From Novosphingobium panipatense (GTDB lineage Bacteria; Pseudomonadota; Alphaproteobacteria; Sphingomonadales; Sphingomonadaceae), in contig NZ_MSQB01000013.1 of NCBI RefSeq assembly GCF_002149965.1, positions 1-64,000 of the forward strand: a stretch of DNA of 64,000 nt. The letters run 5' to 3'. Made by a program: the position numbers and the translations under genes. Positions 1 through 7,059 of the stretch are shown one piece after another; position 1 is the stretch's first letter; every line of letters begins with the position of its first letter. The notes beneath the pieces are model-generated. The model was given only the letters and a program-made list of their open reading frames with translations, did not search any database and was not told the DNA's origin.

Positions 1-109
1 GGCCCGCGCCCCCACCCTACCACCCAACGATAGTATCCTAGCGGGTGGTAGGGTGGGGGCGCGGGCCGGTGCCGCGAAATTCGCTTTTGGCGAATTTCCA
101 AACGGACTC
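1..109. repeat. Long palindromic terminator-like element, copy A (cut by window edge)
   Basis: Perfect 25-bp inverted arms lie at 1-25 and 43-67, rich in C on one side and G on the other. They flank a 17-nt loop containing TATCCT. A second small hairpin follows (9-bp arms 76-84 and 90-98), then the terminal sequence whose last bases overlap the TGA stop (108-110) of the minus-strand gene. The other half of the element would lie beyond base 1. The same architecture occurs at 8857-9009 and 16472-16625, with half copies at 2337-2382 and 4231-4277. Confidence 0.85.
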
Positions 110-1172
110 AAAGACCGAGGAACCGGAACGGGGCGTGGTCCACGAAATCGCCGTTCACCTGCCCCGAGAAGGTGTGATCCTGATTGGGACCGAGATCGAG
201 CATCTTCACCTTGCCCGTCTCCTTCGAGAAATCGATCTTTTTGAGATCGACCCAGAACGTGTTCGGAGTCAGCGCCGATTCGAAGAAATAGAGCTGGCGC
301 TTGTGGTCGAACACCGTGCGCCAGCGGGTGGAGGAAATGTTGGGCTCCAGCGGCGTGTTGATGCCGTAAGGCACCGAGGCATTGCGGATCACGCTGAACA
401 CCGCCGCCAGCGCCTTGTTGGGATCCGGCTCCTTGGGGATCGCATTGATGTAGAAGGAGGCCCGGGCAAAGCGATCTGCCGCGCGGTTGGTGCCGGGCAG
501 CATCGTCGTGCCGCCGATCTGCTTCCAGTAGGCATTGAGCGCAAGCTGCTCGTCGAAAGTCGGGGAATTGGTCATCACCTGGTACTGGCGGCCATGGTGG
601 ATCACCAGCTTGCCCTTGATGTACTCGAAGATCGCGCTGTCGCCGGTGGAGTCGGAAAGCGAGAGATGCAGCGTGGTGAGCCGCTCCTCGCCGGGGACAT
701 TGTCCGTCACGATGGTGAACGGCTCCTTCTCCAGCGCGGCCACCGCTTCCGCCACCGTCGCGAAATTATCGAGCGCGTACTGCGCCCAGGCGGCGATGGT
801 CAGGCCCGGTTTGCCCTTGCCGTCGAAATGCGGATATTCCGATTCGACCAGCCAGAGCATGTTGGCGTTGAGGCCCTTCTCGTTCACGCCGTCCGTGGTC
901 GAGACGTCATAGCCGCTGACCACGACGCTGCCGTATTTCGAGGTCCACTTGATCGAATTCGGCCCCGCCTCCCCCGTTCGCGCCATGCCGCGCGGCAGGA
1001 TCCACAAGTTCGAGACGATGTCGCTCTTCCAGTCCATCGAACGGGCCGTGATGATATTCCCGTCCGGGCCGAGATAGACCGCCCGCGTGCAGGCCTCGGC
1101 CGTCGTGGCCGCCAGCAGCCCGGCAGCGGCCAGCGCGCAAAGCGCCCGTGCGAATTGGGTGGTCTTGCGCAT
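108..1172 (-). CDS. Choloylglycine hydrolase / penicillin V acylase family amidase (exported)
   Basis: A linear-amide C-N hydrolase of the Ntn superfamily, predicted to be exported. Residues 1-27 form a signal peptide ending AEA, and Cys28 would become the new N-terminal nucleophile. Relative to that Cys, Arg (+16) and Asp (+19) in RSMDW sit at the spacing known for bile-salt hydrolases and penicillin V acylases. The later VMTNSP Asn and GTNRAADRF Arg fit the remaining catalytic positions. The length of 354 aa is normal. The start at 1172 is preferred because a GGAGGA box lies 8 nt upstream; an ATG at 1178 would be only 2 nt from it. The gene is followed on the same strand after 37 nt by none further in the window, and it lies downstream of the outer-membrane gene 1210-2109, probably in one operon. 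The substrate is unknown; in sphingomonads, acyl-homoserine lactones or other N-acyl amides are possible (inference). Confidence 0.85.
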   Translation of the reverse strand: MRKTTQFARALCALAAAGLLAATTAEACTRAVYLGPDGNIITARSMDWKSDIVSNLWILPRGMARTGEAGPNSIKWTSKYGSVVVSGYDVSTTDGVNEKGLNANMLWLVESEYPHFDGKGKPGLTIAAWAQYALDNFATVAEAVAALEKEPFTIVTDNVPGEERLTTLHLSLSDSTGDSAIFEYIKGKLVIHHGRQYQVMTNSPTFDEQLALNAYWKQIGGTTMLPGTNRAADRFARASFYINAIPKEPDPNKALAAVFSVIRNASVPYGINTPLEPNISSTRWRTVFDHKRQLYFFESALTPNTFWVDLKKIDFSKETGKVKMLDLGPNQDHTFSGQVNGDFVDHAPFRFLGL

Positions 1173-1209
1173 CGGCATTCTCCTCCTGGGATCCATCGGA
1201 ACTGGAACG

Positions 1210-2109
1210 TCAGAACAGCACGGACATGCCGACCAGGGGGCCGCGTTGCTGCATGTCCCACACGAACCTGCCGCGCCCGGTGAAGTCGGGCTGGTCGTAG
1301 TCCTCGTAAATGAAGCGATAGCCCGCGCGCAGGATCGTGCGCTGGCCGAGAACACGGGTGCGATACCCCAGCATAGCGGCGGCATTCACGCTGATGTCCG
1401 AACCCGCGCCGAAACCGCCGACGTCGCCCTGGACGAACAGATTCCAGTGCCGGGAGAGATCGGCATTCATCCGCAATCCCACGAAGGGATCGACCCAGCT
1501 GGCGCCCTTGGAGGTTTGCAGCGCCAGCGGCGCCGCTGCGGCGCGTGCCTTGAGATCGGTCCAACGCAGGCCTGCGGTAGGCTCGAACGAGATGTTGCGC
1601 TGAACGCCGAACGCCGTCTCGCCCGAAAGCGGCACGATCCAGGCCTTGTAGTAGAACCCGCCCGCCACGCGCGTGGTGCGGATGTCGAGGTCCACGGGGA
1701 TCGAGAGCACCTGTTCGGTCTGCGAGGTCTTGACGTGCTGGGCGTCCAGATAACCACCCCACCTGCCGTTCACGAGTTCCAGGTTGCCCATGGCGGCAAT
1801 GTCCAGATGCTTGAAGATGTCCCCGAAGGGCAAGTGCGCCCCGGTCTGCAAGCCTGCCAGGCCGAGGTCTCCGCCCAGCGAGGCCCCCCAGACATAGGGG
1901 CTGACGATGACGGTCCAGCCCGTGCCGCCGCGTCCGATAGGCCGGCGGCTCGTATCGGTTGCAGTCGGCGCTTCGCCGGAGGCATCGGCAACTGCGGGGG
2001 CGTCGCTGGAAACCTGCTCTTGCGCCCGTGCCTTCGAAAGTGTGCCGGAGGTTCCCAGCAATGCTGCGGTGAGAAGAAATCCGATTACGAACCGAACAAC
2101 ACAAACCAT
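1210..2109 (-). CDS. Putative outer-membrane beta-barrel protein
   Basis: A 299-aa protein with an N-terminal signal peptide (about residues 1-29, cleavage near ARAQ), followed by a short Ala/Thr-rich linker. The remainder has alternating hydrophobic and polar aromatic strands with many Gly, Trp and Tyr, and it ends in a hydrophobic strand with a terminal Phe (GMSVLF). This is the classic signature of an outer-membrane barrel recognised by the BAM complex. No enzymatic motif was seen. It starts 37 nt upstream of the amidase gene on the same strand, so the two may be co-transcribed and act together in the envelope. A GGGAGC stretch upstream could serve as ribosome site. The specific family is not recognised. 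Confidence 0.75.
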   Translation of the reverse strand: MVCVVRFVIGFLLTAALLGTSGTLSKARAQEQVSSDAPAVADASGEAPTATDTSRRPIGRGGTGWTVIVSPYVWGASLGGDLGLAGLQTGAHLPFGDIFKHLDIAAMGNLELVNGRWGGYLDAQHVKTSQTEQVLSIPVDLDIRTTRVAGGFYYKAWIVPLSGETAFGVQRNISFEPTAGLRWTDLKARAAAAPLALQTSKGASWVDPFVGLRMNADLSRHWNLFVQGDVGGFGAGSDISVNAAAMLGYRTRVLGQRTILRAGYRFIYEDYDQPDFTGRGRFVWDMQQRGPLVGMSVLF

Positions 2110-2276
2110 CCACGAGCTCCCGAAACAGGATTTCGTAACGGCGCGAACCTATAGAGCAAATCCTATAGTATCAACCAAATAGATCGCAGCCCTTTTGGAT
2201 TCGAGCGACAGGATCGTCGCAATTCAGACATCCGCACATACAGTCGCCCACCTCAGCCGCCGCCCGCGTTGCTCAA

Positions 2277-2309
2277 ACGAAAAACGCCGGACAGTGGCTG
2301 CCCGGCGTT
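2277..2309 (-). terminator. Rho-independent terminator downstream of ispB
   Basis: Perfect 8-bp stem AACGCCGG / CCGGCGTT (2283-2290, 2302-2309) with an 11-nt loop. Read on the minus strand it is followed by a T-run (2278-2284). It lies 25 nt past the ispB stop. Confidence 0.85.
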
Positions 2310-2333
2310 CGATAATCACTGCAAGAAGAGGTT

Positions 2334-3335
2334 TCAGAGTCCGTTTGAAAATTCGCGAAATGCGAATTTTGCGGCACCGGCCGGGAATATCGAGAGCGAA
2401 TCGATTGCGCGCTGGGCATAGAGCCGGGCGCGTTCGCGTGTGGCCTCCACGCAGCCATGGCGATTGATCAGCTCCACGGCATGGGCAAGATCCTCGTCCT
2501 CGGTGCGGAAGCCGGCGATGGCGTCTTCCCAGAACTTGCGCTCCTCGGCATTGCCACGCGCATAGGCCAGGATCACCGGAAGGGTCATCTTGCCCTCGCG
2601 GAAATCGTCGCCCTTGTCCTTGCCCGATTCCGAGGCTTCCGAATCGTAGTCGATCGCATCGTCCACCAGCTGGAACGCGATCCCGAGGTTGCGGCCATAG
2701 GAATCGAGCGCCTGCTCCTCGGCTTCCGACTTTTCCGCGACGATGGCCGAGATCCGGGTGGCGGCGGCGAACAGGGCTGCCGTCTTGGAGCCGATGATCT
2801 GGAGATAGTGCTCTTCGCTGGTCTCGATCCGGCGCTGGGCGGTAAGTTGGTCCACCTCGCCCTCGGCGATGATCGAACTAGCCTTGGAGAAGATCTTGAG
2901 GACCTTGAGGCTGCCGTCCTCGACCATCAGTTCGAAGGCGCGGGTGAACAGGAAATCGCCCACCAGCACGGTCGCCGGATTGCCGAACACGATATTGGCA
3001 GCGGCCTTGCCCCGGCGCATGTCGGAACCGTCCACGACATCGTCGTGCAGCAGTGTGGCCGTATGCAGGAACTCCACGGCGGCGGCCAGCTTGTGGTGCC
3101 GCGCGCCCTGATAGCCGCAAAGCTCTGCCGCGGCGACCATCAGCATGGGGCGCATGCGCTTGCCCCCGCCCGAGATCAGATGCCCGGCAAGCGCGGGAAT
3201 GAGCGGAATTTCGCTCTGCATCCGGTCCAGAATGACGGCGTTGACGCTGTTCATGCCGGGAGCGGTCAGCGCCAGCATGGGAGCGAGGGTAGGCTGCGAC
3301 CCGCGTGCGCGCAGGGGAATGACATCGGCACTCAT
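2334..3335 (-). CDS. ispB: Long-chain polyprenyl diphosphate synthase (octaprenyl/decaprenyl type)
   Basis: Condenses isopentenyl diphosphate onto an allylic primer to make the ubiquinone side chain, in the cytoplasm. Both Mg-binding aspartate motifs are present: DDVVD (about residues 98-102) following HTATLLH, and DDAID near residue 223. The GGKRMRP motif near 57 binds diphosphate. The start at 3335 (MSADVIPL) is preferred; an in-frame ATG at 3347 is possible. The C-terminus is abnormal: after SLSIFP the frame runs straight into a repeat element (2337-2382), which encodes the last residues (AKFAFREFSNGL) and is followed by the stop. Family members usually end in an Asp/Glu-rich helix, so the native tail has probably been replaced, though the catalytic core is intact. 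It is divergent from the chorismate mutase gene. Confidence 0.9.
   Translation of the reverse strand: MSADVIPLRARGSQPTLAPMLALTAPGMNSVNAVILDRMQSEIPLIPALAGHLISGGGKRMRPMLMVAAAELCGYQGARHHKLAAAVEFLHTATLLHDDVVDGSDMRRGKAAANIVFGNPATVLVGDFLFTRAFELMVEDGSLKVLKIFSKASSIIAEGEVDQLTAQRRIETSEEHYLQIIGSKTAALFAAATRISAIVAEKSEAEEQALDSYGRNLGIAFQLVDDAIDYDSEASESGKDKGDDFREGKMTLPVILAYARGNAEERKFWEDAIAGFRTEDEDLAHAVELINRHGCVEATRERARLYAQRAIDSLSIFPAGAAKFAFREFSNGL
2337..2382. repeat. Half copy of the palindromic element, fused to the end of ispB
   Basis: Contains the terminal segment GAGTCCGTTTGAAAAT, the small hairpin (AATTCGC / GCGAATT) and the inner GCGGCACCGGCC segment. It then diverges, so the long palindrome is missing. 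Unlike the other copies, the adjacent gene reads through it from the inside out, and the element provides the last codons of the polyprenyl synthase frame. Confidence 0.8.
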
Positions 3336-3443
3336 CGCACCGCGCATTGCGCGTTCGGCGGCCGTAACGCAAGAGCGAATGCCACAAGCTGGGCAAACGC
3401 CCCGACTGGAAGAGGCGGCAAACCCGTGCTAGCGGACCTCGCG

Positions 3444-3743
3444 ATGACCCAGAACACTCCCGCCGACCCCGTTCTCGCCGGTTTCCGCGCGAGCATCGAC
3501 AATATCGACGCCGCCCTCATTCACATGCTGGCGGAGCGATTTCGGATCACCCAGGCCGTTGGTGCCTACAAGGCGCAGAACGACCTGCCTGCCTCGGACC
3601 CCGGCCGCGAGGATCGGCAGATCCAGCGCCTGCGCAAGCTGGCGGAAGAGGCCAACCTCGACCCCGATTTCGGCGAGAAGTTCATCCGCTTCATCATCGA
3701 CGAAGTGATCCGCCACCACGAGCGCGCCAAGAACGAAGCCTGA
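3444..3743 (+). CDS. Chorismate mutase (AroQ class)
   Basis: A 99-aa all-helical AroQ-type chorismate mutase that converts chorismate to prephenate for Phe/Tyr synthesis. It shows the usual order: an Asp-rich first helix (RASIDNIDAALIHMLAERF), a Tyr-Lys motif (VGAYKAQ), the DPGRE segment with the active-site Arg, and a last helix IRFIIDEVIRHH. The start at 3444 gives a family-standard length. An in-frame GTG at 3426 would add six residues. A longer in-frame extension upstream overlaps the divergent ispB gene and is not credible. It is a single-domain enzyme, not fused to prephenate dehydratase. Confidence 0.9.
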   Translation: MTQNTPADPVLAGFRASIDNIDAALIHMLAERFRITQAVGAYKAQNDLPASDPGREDRQIQRLRKLAEEANLDPDFGEKFIRFIIDEVIRHHERAKNEA

Positions 3744-3774
3744 TTCGGCACCTCGTGCCAGGTTCATGATCTAC

Positions 3775-3807
3775 CGATCATCCCGGACCGAAATCCGGGA
3801 CGATCGG
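3775..3807. terminator. Bidirectional hairpin between convergent genes
   Basis: Stem TCCCGGA / TCCGGGA (3781-3787, 3794-3800), extended by nearly complementary CGATCA/CGATCG. It is placed between the convergent chorismate mutase and 67-aa genes. Confidence 0.6.
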
Positions 3808-3817
3808 CCCATATAAA

Positions 3818-4021
3818 TCAGTCTTCGACCAGGTCCTGGAGCTTCGACATCAGGGTCTGGATGCGCGTGGCGGCTTCGGTGAACGTGGTCACGTCCTCGC
3901 GGTTGTTGTTGCCGCGCGCTTCCTTGGCCGCTTCCACATAGCCTTCGAGATCGGCTTCCAGGGCATCGACGATGATTTCGATCTCGTCCGACGACAGCGA
4001 AATGTTGATGGAATCGGTCAT
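3818..4021 (-). CDS. Small acidic helical protein of unknown function (67 aa)
   Basis: A 67-residue acidic protein, MTDSINIS at its start, with two predicted amphipathic helices (SDEIEIIVDALEADLEGYVE and a C-terminal TRIQTLMSKLQDLVED). The ATG at 4021 has AAGGAC about 6 nt upstream. No signal peptide, membrane segment or catalytic motif is present. The heptad-like spacing suggests a short coiled coil or helical hairpin that could pair with another protein. It is monocistronic, convergent with chorismate mutase, with about 250 nt of upstream sequence before the sensor-kinase gene. The function is not recognised. Its coding character is supported by the ribosome site and by the GC-rich codon choice shared with its neighbours. 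Confidence 0.7.
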   Translation of the reverse strand: MTDSINISLSSDEIEIIVDALEADLEGYVEAAKEARGNNNREDVTTFTEAATRIQTLMSKLQDLVED

Positions 4022-4230
4022 GAGAGGGTCCTTGATCTGCCGGAGCGGCCTGCCCGACTTTATCGGACAGGTCGTACCAGGGTTATGTTTCGCCGCGCTT
4101 TCGAAAAGTGGCCGGATGATTCCGCCCGGTCCGAAAACGCACTGAACCGCGCCAATGGGGACGAATGCGCCCAGCCGCAACCGCCTCTGCGCCGGTTCCC
4201 CCGAAAATCCCGTTCGAAATGGAGCGTGAG

Positions 4231-4277
4231 CCGGTGCCGCAGGAAATGCCCGCATAGGCATTTTCCAACAACACCTC
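4231..4277. repeat. Half copy of the palindromic element at the sensor-kinase stop codon
   Basis: Inner segment CCGGTGCCGC, a small hairpin (AATGCCcgcatAGGCATT), then a terminal segment whose last bases overlap the TGA stop (4276-4278) of the kinase gene. Read from the gene, it gives stop, terminal segment, hairpin with T-run, as in the full copies. Confidence 0.75.
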
Positions 4278-5733
4278 ACATATCCACCCGGGGCAGCTTC
4301 AGCTTGACCAGCAACCCGCCAAGGTCCTCGCTCTCATCCAGTTCCACGGTACCGCCGTAGATCTCCACGACATCGCGCACGATGGCGAGGCCGAGACCCG
4401 TTCCCGGCTTGCCGGTATCGAGCCGAGCGCCGCGATCGAAGATGCGAATACGCTCGGCCTCGGGAATGCCCATGCCGTCGTCCTCGATCCAGACTTCGCA
4501 GAGCCGCGAACTACGGTCGGGGTCCACCGTGACGAACACGCTGCCGCCGCCGTACTTCGCCGCATTCTCGATCAGGTTGCCGAGAATCTCCTCAAGGTCC
4601 TGCTTTTCCAGCGCAACCGCCACGTCGTGATTGCCGTCGAGGTCGAAGCGCGCCTGGTCGTAGAGCCGCTCGACCGCGCGCAGCACGGCTTCCAGGCTCG
4701 GCCAGACTTCCGCGCGGGACTGGCCGACGGCGCGGCGGCCCACGGCCCGCGCCCGTGCCAGATGGTGGTCCACCTGTCGGCGCATGACCGCCGCTTCGCG
4801 AATGACGGTATCGGAAAGGTCCGGCGCCTTGGCGGTGGCGGCGTTCATCACCACCGTCAGCGGCGTCTTCAGCGCATGAGCAAGGTTGCCCGCATGGGTG
4901 CGCGCTTCCTCGGCCTGCCGCTCGGTATGGGCCAGCAGGGCATTGAGTTCCTCCACCAGCGGCTCGACTTCCTGCGGCAGCGGCTGGGTGACGCGGCTGG
5001 CGCCGGTCGTGCGCAACTTCTGGATCGCCCGGCGGACATGGCGCAGCGGGAAAAGGCCGTACCAGGTCTGCATCCCGGCCATCAGCAGCAGGCCGAAGCC
5101 GAGCGCGACGAAGCTGTAGACCAGAATGCCGCGCACCATCTTGATCTGGTCGTTGAGGTCGGCGCGGCTGGCGGCAACGGTGAACATCCACTGCGCATCG
5201 CTGCCCGGCAGGATCACCGCGCGTTCCATCACCCGCAGCGGCTCACCGGGGAACTGGTCGCTGTCGTAGACGTGCTGCTGCGCATCGAAATGGTCCGGCG
5301 GCACGTTGATGCTGCGATCCCAGAGCGAACGCGACGGAAAATCCTCGTGCCCTTTCGCCCGGATCTGCCAGTAGAGGCCGGAATTGGGCTCTAGGAAGCG
5401 CTGGTCGCCCAGCGGGCGAATGAAGAAGACCTCGCCGTCCGGCCCGATTTCCACCGAGCCGATCATGCCGGTGAGCATGTAGCCGAGCTGTTCGTCGAAA
5501 TTGCGCGTGATGAGGCCGTTCAGGGTGCGGTCCAGCGCCAGTCCGCCGACCAGCAGCAGGATGAAGATCCACCCTGCCGCGATCAGCATCATGCGGCGCG
5601 CCAGCGAGCCGGTATTGGCCGACTTCACGCGCCTGGTGCCGAGACCCGGATCGGCGTCGCCGTCCGTAACCACCTCGCCCGTCTTCGCTACTGGACTCCG
5701 GGCCGTAGTCTGGCCCGGTTGCGGGGCAGACAC
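4276..5733 (-). CDS. PhoQ-like sensor histidine kinase
   Basis: Inner-membrane sensor kinase, about 485 aa. It has an N-terminal Pro/Thr-rich cytoplasmic tail, a first membrane helix (IAAGWIFILLLVGGLALD), a periplasmic domain of about 150 aa, a second helix (YSFVALGFGLLLMAG), a HAMP-like linker, a dimerisation helix with phospho-acceptor His in LAHALKTPLTVVMNAA, and a HATPase domain. The HATPase keeps its N box (LGNLIENAAKYG), G1 (EDDGMGIP) and G2 (GTGLGLAIV). The HALKTPL form resembles PhoQ more than EnvZ. The start is uncertain: the GTG at 5733 directly follows the response-regulator stop, whereas an ATG at 5808 would overlap that gene by 74 nt. It is the third gene of a PepSY-regulator-kinase cassette. 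Confidence 0.88.
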   Translation of the reverse strand: MSAPQPGQTTARSPVAKTGEVVTDGDADPGLGTRRVKSANTGSLARRMMLIAAGWIFILLLVGGLALDRTLNGLITRNFDEQLGYMLTGMIGSVEIGPDGEVFFIRPLGDQRFLEPNSGLYWQIRAKGHEDFPSRSLWDRSINVPPDHFDAQQHVYDSDQFPGEPLRVMERAVILPGSDAQWMFTVAASRADLNDQIKMVRGILVYSFVALGFGLLLMAGMQTWYGLFPLRHVRRAIQKLRTTGASRVTQPLPQEVEPLVEELNALLAHTERQAEEARTHAGNLAHALKTPLTVVMNAATAKAPDLSDTVIREAAVMRRQVDHHLARARAVGRRAVGQSRAEVWPSLEAVLRAVERLYDQARFDLDGNHDVAVALEKQDLEEILGNLIENAAKYGGGSVFVTVDPDRSSRLCEVWIEDDGMGIPEAERIRIFDRGARLDTGKPGTGLGLAIVRDVVEIYGGTVELDESEDLGGLLVKLKLPRVDM

Positions 5734-5734
5734 G

Positions 5735-6412
5735 TCAGCCGCGGCCGGGTTCTGCGGGGTCGTCGAGGCTGTAGCCAAGGCCGCGGATCGTGGTGATGAC
5801 GTCGGCACCCAGCTTCTTGCGGATGCGGGTTACGAAAACCTCGATCGTGTTCGAATCGCGGTCGAAATCCTGATCGTAGATATGCTCGATCAGTTCGGTG
5901 CGGCTGACCACCTTGCCCTTGTGGTGCATCAGGTAGGACAGCAGCTTGTATTCCTGCGCCGTCAGCTTCACCGGCTCGCCCGCCAGGGTAACGCGGCCCG
6001 AGCGGGTATCCAGGCGTACGTCGCCCGCGGTGAGTTCGCTGGAGGTATTGCCCGAGGCGCGGCGGATCAGCGCGCGCAGGCGGGCGATCAGTTCCTCGGT
6101 CTGGAACGGCTTGGCCAGATAGTCGTCGGCGCCCGCATCGAGCCCGGCCACCTTGTCAGACCAGGAATCGCGCGCGGTCAGCACGAGAACGGGGAAATTG
6201 CGCCCTTCCCTGCGCCACATGCCCAGCACCGTCAGCCCGTCGATTTCCGGCAGGCCGAGGTCGAGGATGACGGCGTCGTATTCTTCGGTCGAACCCAGGA
6301 AATGACCGTCCTCGCCATCGACCGACAAGTCTACGGCGTATCCGGTCTGCTCGAGCGTGGTCTTGAGCTGGTTGCCGAGCGTGGGTTCATCCTCGACGAT
6401 CAGGATGCGCAA
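5735..6412 (-). CDS. OmpR/PhoP-family response regulator
   Basis: A 225-aa DNA-binding response regulator. The receiver domain (1-115) has acidic pocket residues E7/D8, phospho-acceptor D51 in ILDLGLP, T79 and K101. The C-terminal winged helix (about 125-220) carries the recognition helix region DSNTIEVFVTRIRKKLG and the wing IRGLGYSL. It directly precedes the PhoQ-like kinase and is its likely partner. A perfect tandem 11-bp repeat 31 nt upstream of the start (6443-6464) is a probable binding site for the protein itself, suggesting autoregulation. The start at 6412 gives the canonical N-terminus MRILIVEDE. Confidence 0.93.
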   Translation of the reverse strand: MRILIVEDEPTLGNQLKTTLEQTGYAVDLSVDGEDGHFLGSTEEYDAVILDLGLPEIDGLTVLGMWRREGRNFPVLVLTARDSWSDKVAGLDAGADDYLAKPFQTEELIARLRALIRRASGNTSSELTAGDVRLDTRSGRVTLAGEPVKLTAQEYKLLSYLMHHKGKVVSRTELIEHIYDQDFDRDSNTIEVFVTRIRKKLGADVITTIRGLGYSLDDPAEPGRG

Positions 6413-6442
6413 TTGGGTATCTCCTCGGTGAGCGCCCCAGGG

Positions 6443-6464
6443 TCAGGACCTTGTCAGGACCTTG
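6443..6464 (-). promoter_or_regulatory. Tandem 11-bp direct repeat, likely response-regulator box
   Basis: TCAGGACCTTG occurs twice head to tail with no spacer (6443-6453, 6454-6464). It lies 31 nt upstream of the OmpR-type regulator. Members of this family bind direct repeats with 10-11 bp periodicity, so this is a strong candidate operator. Confidence 0.65.
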
Positions 6465-6573
6465 GGCGCACGGGTGAAATGGGGCGAAAGCCCGGCAGCG
6501 TCAAGCGACGGGAACCGCCTTGGTTCCAGACAGGCCCATCAGGAAACCCATCATCATGCTGTTCCCATGACGG

Positions 6574-6897
6574 CTAACGTGATTGGCCGATCACGCGCCC
6601 GGTGCGCGCATCGACGTCGACGAAATAGACCCTGCCGTTCTGGATGAACTTCAGGCGATAGGCCATGGCCGCCGAATCGTAATCCGGCCCGAGATACTGC
6701 TTCCCGTTCATGCGCGGCAGCACGATCTGCTCGATCTCGCGGATCGACAGGATGTTGCCGGCACGGCGCTCGCGGCGCACCTCGCCCTGCTCGCCGCCGG
6801 GTTCGGCGGCATGTGCGGTCAGGGTCGGCGCGACCAGTCCGAAGGCTGCGACAGCCAGCGCGGCAGGAGCCGTGAGGAAAGAAAGAGCCTGTTTCAT
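6574..6897 (-). CDS. PepSY-domain periplasmic protein
   Basis: A 107-aa exported protein with a signal peptide of about 30 residues ending AHA. A single PepSY-like domain follows: an IREIEQIVLPRMNGKQY helix-loop and the YRLKFIQNGRVYFVDVDARTGRVIG strand pair, with the final VDARTGRVIG hallmark. PepSY proteins are often inhibitors or co-sensors in the periplasm. Here it is the first gene before the OmpR-type regulator and its kinase on the same strand, separated by 161 nt that include the presumed regulator box. It may therefore modulate the sensor, or be a separately promoted member of its regulon (inference). Confidence 0.85.
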   Translation of the reverse strand: MKQALSFLTAPAALAVAAFGLVAPTLTAHAAEPGGEQGEVRRERRAGNILSIREIEQIVLPRMNGKQYLGPDYDSAAMAYRLKFIQNGRVYFVDVDARTGRVIGQSR

Positions 6898-7059
6898 ATC
6901 GACTTGCTGCCTAACCCTGCCGCCTTGAACAAGTCCTGAATGTGGCGGGAAGGCGGCACTGGAGGACGGGTGTGGCGCAAATCACACGCTGCCGAAGCCC
7001 CACCCTCACGCTGCCGTGCAGCTTGCCAGCCCCCCGCCCCTCGCTGTAGGGCGCGCCTC

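Noticed and set aside
1..109. Palindromic repeats considered as CRISPR or phage attachment sites
   Set aside because: Copies are far apart, not in an array, and show no spacer or integrase context.
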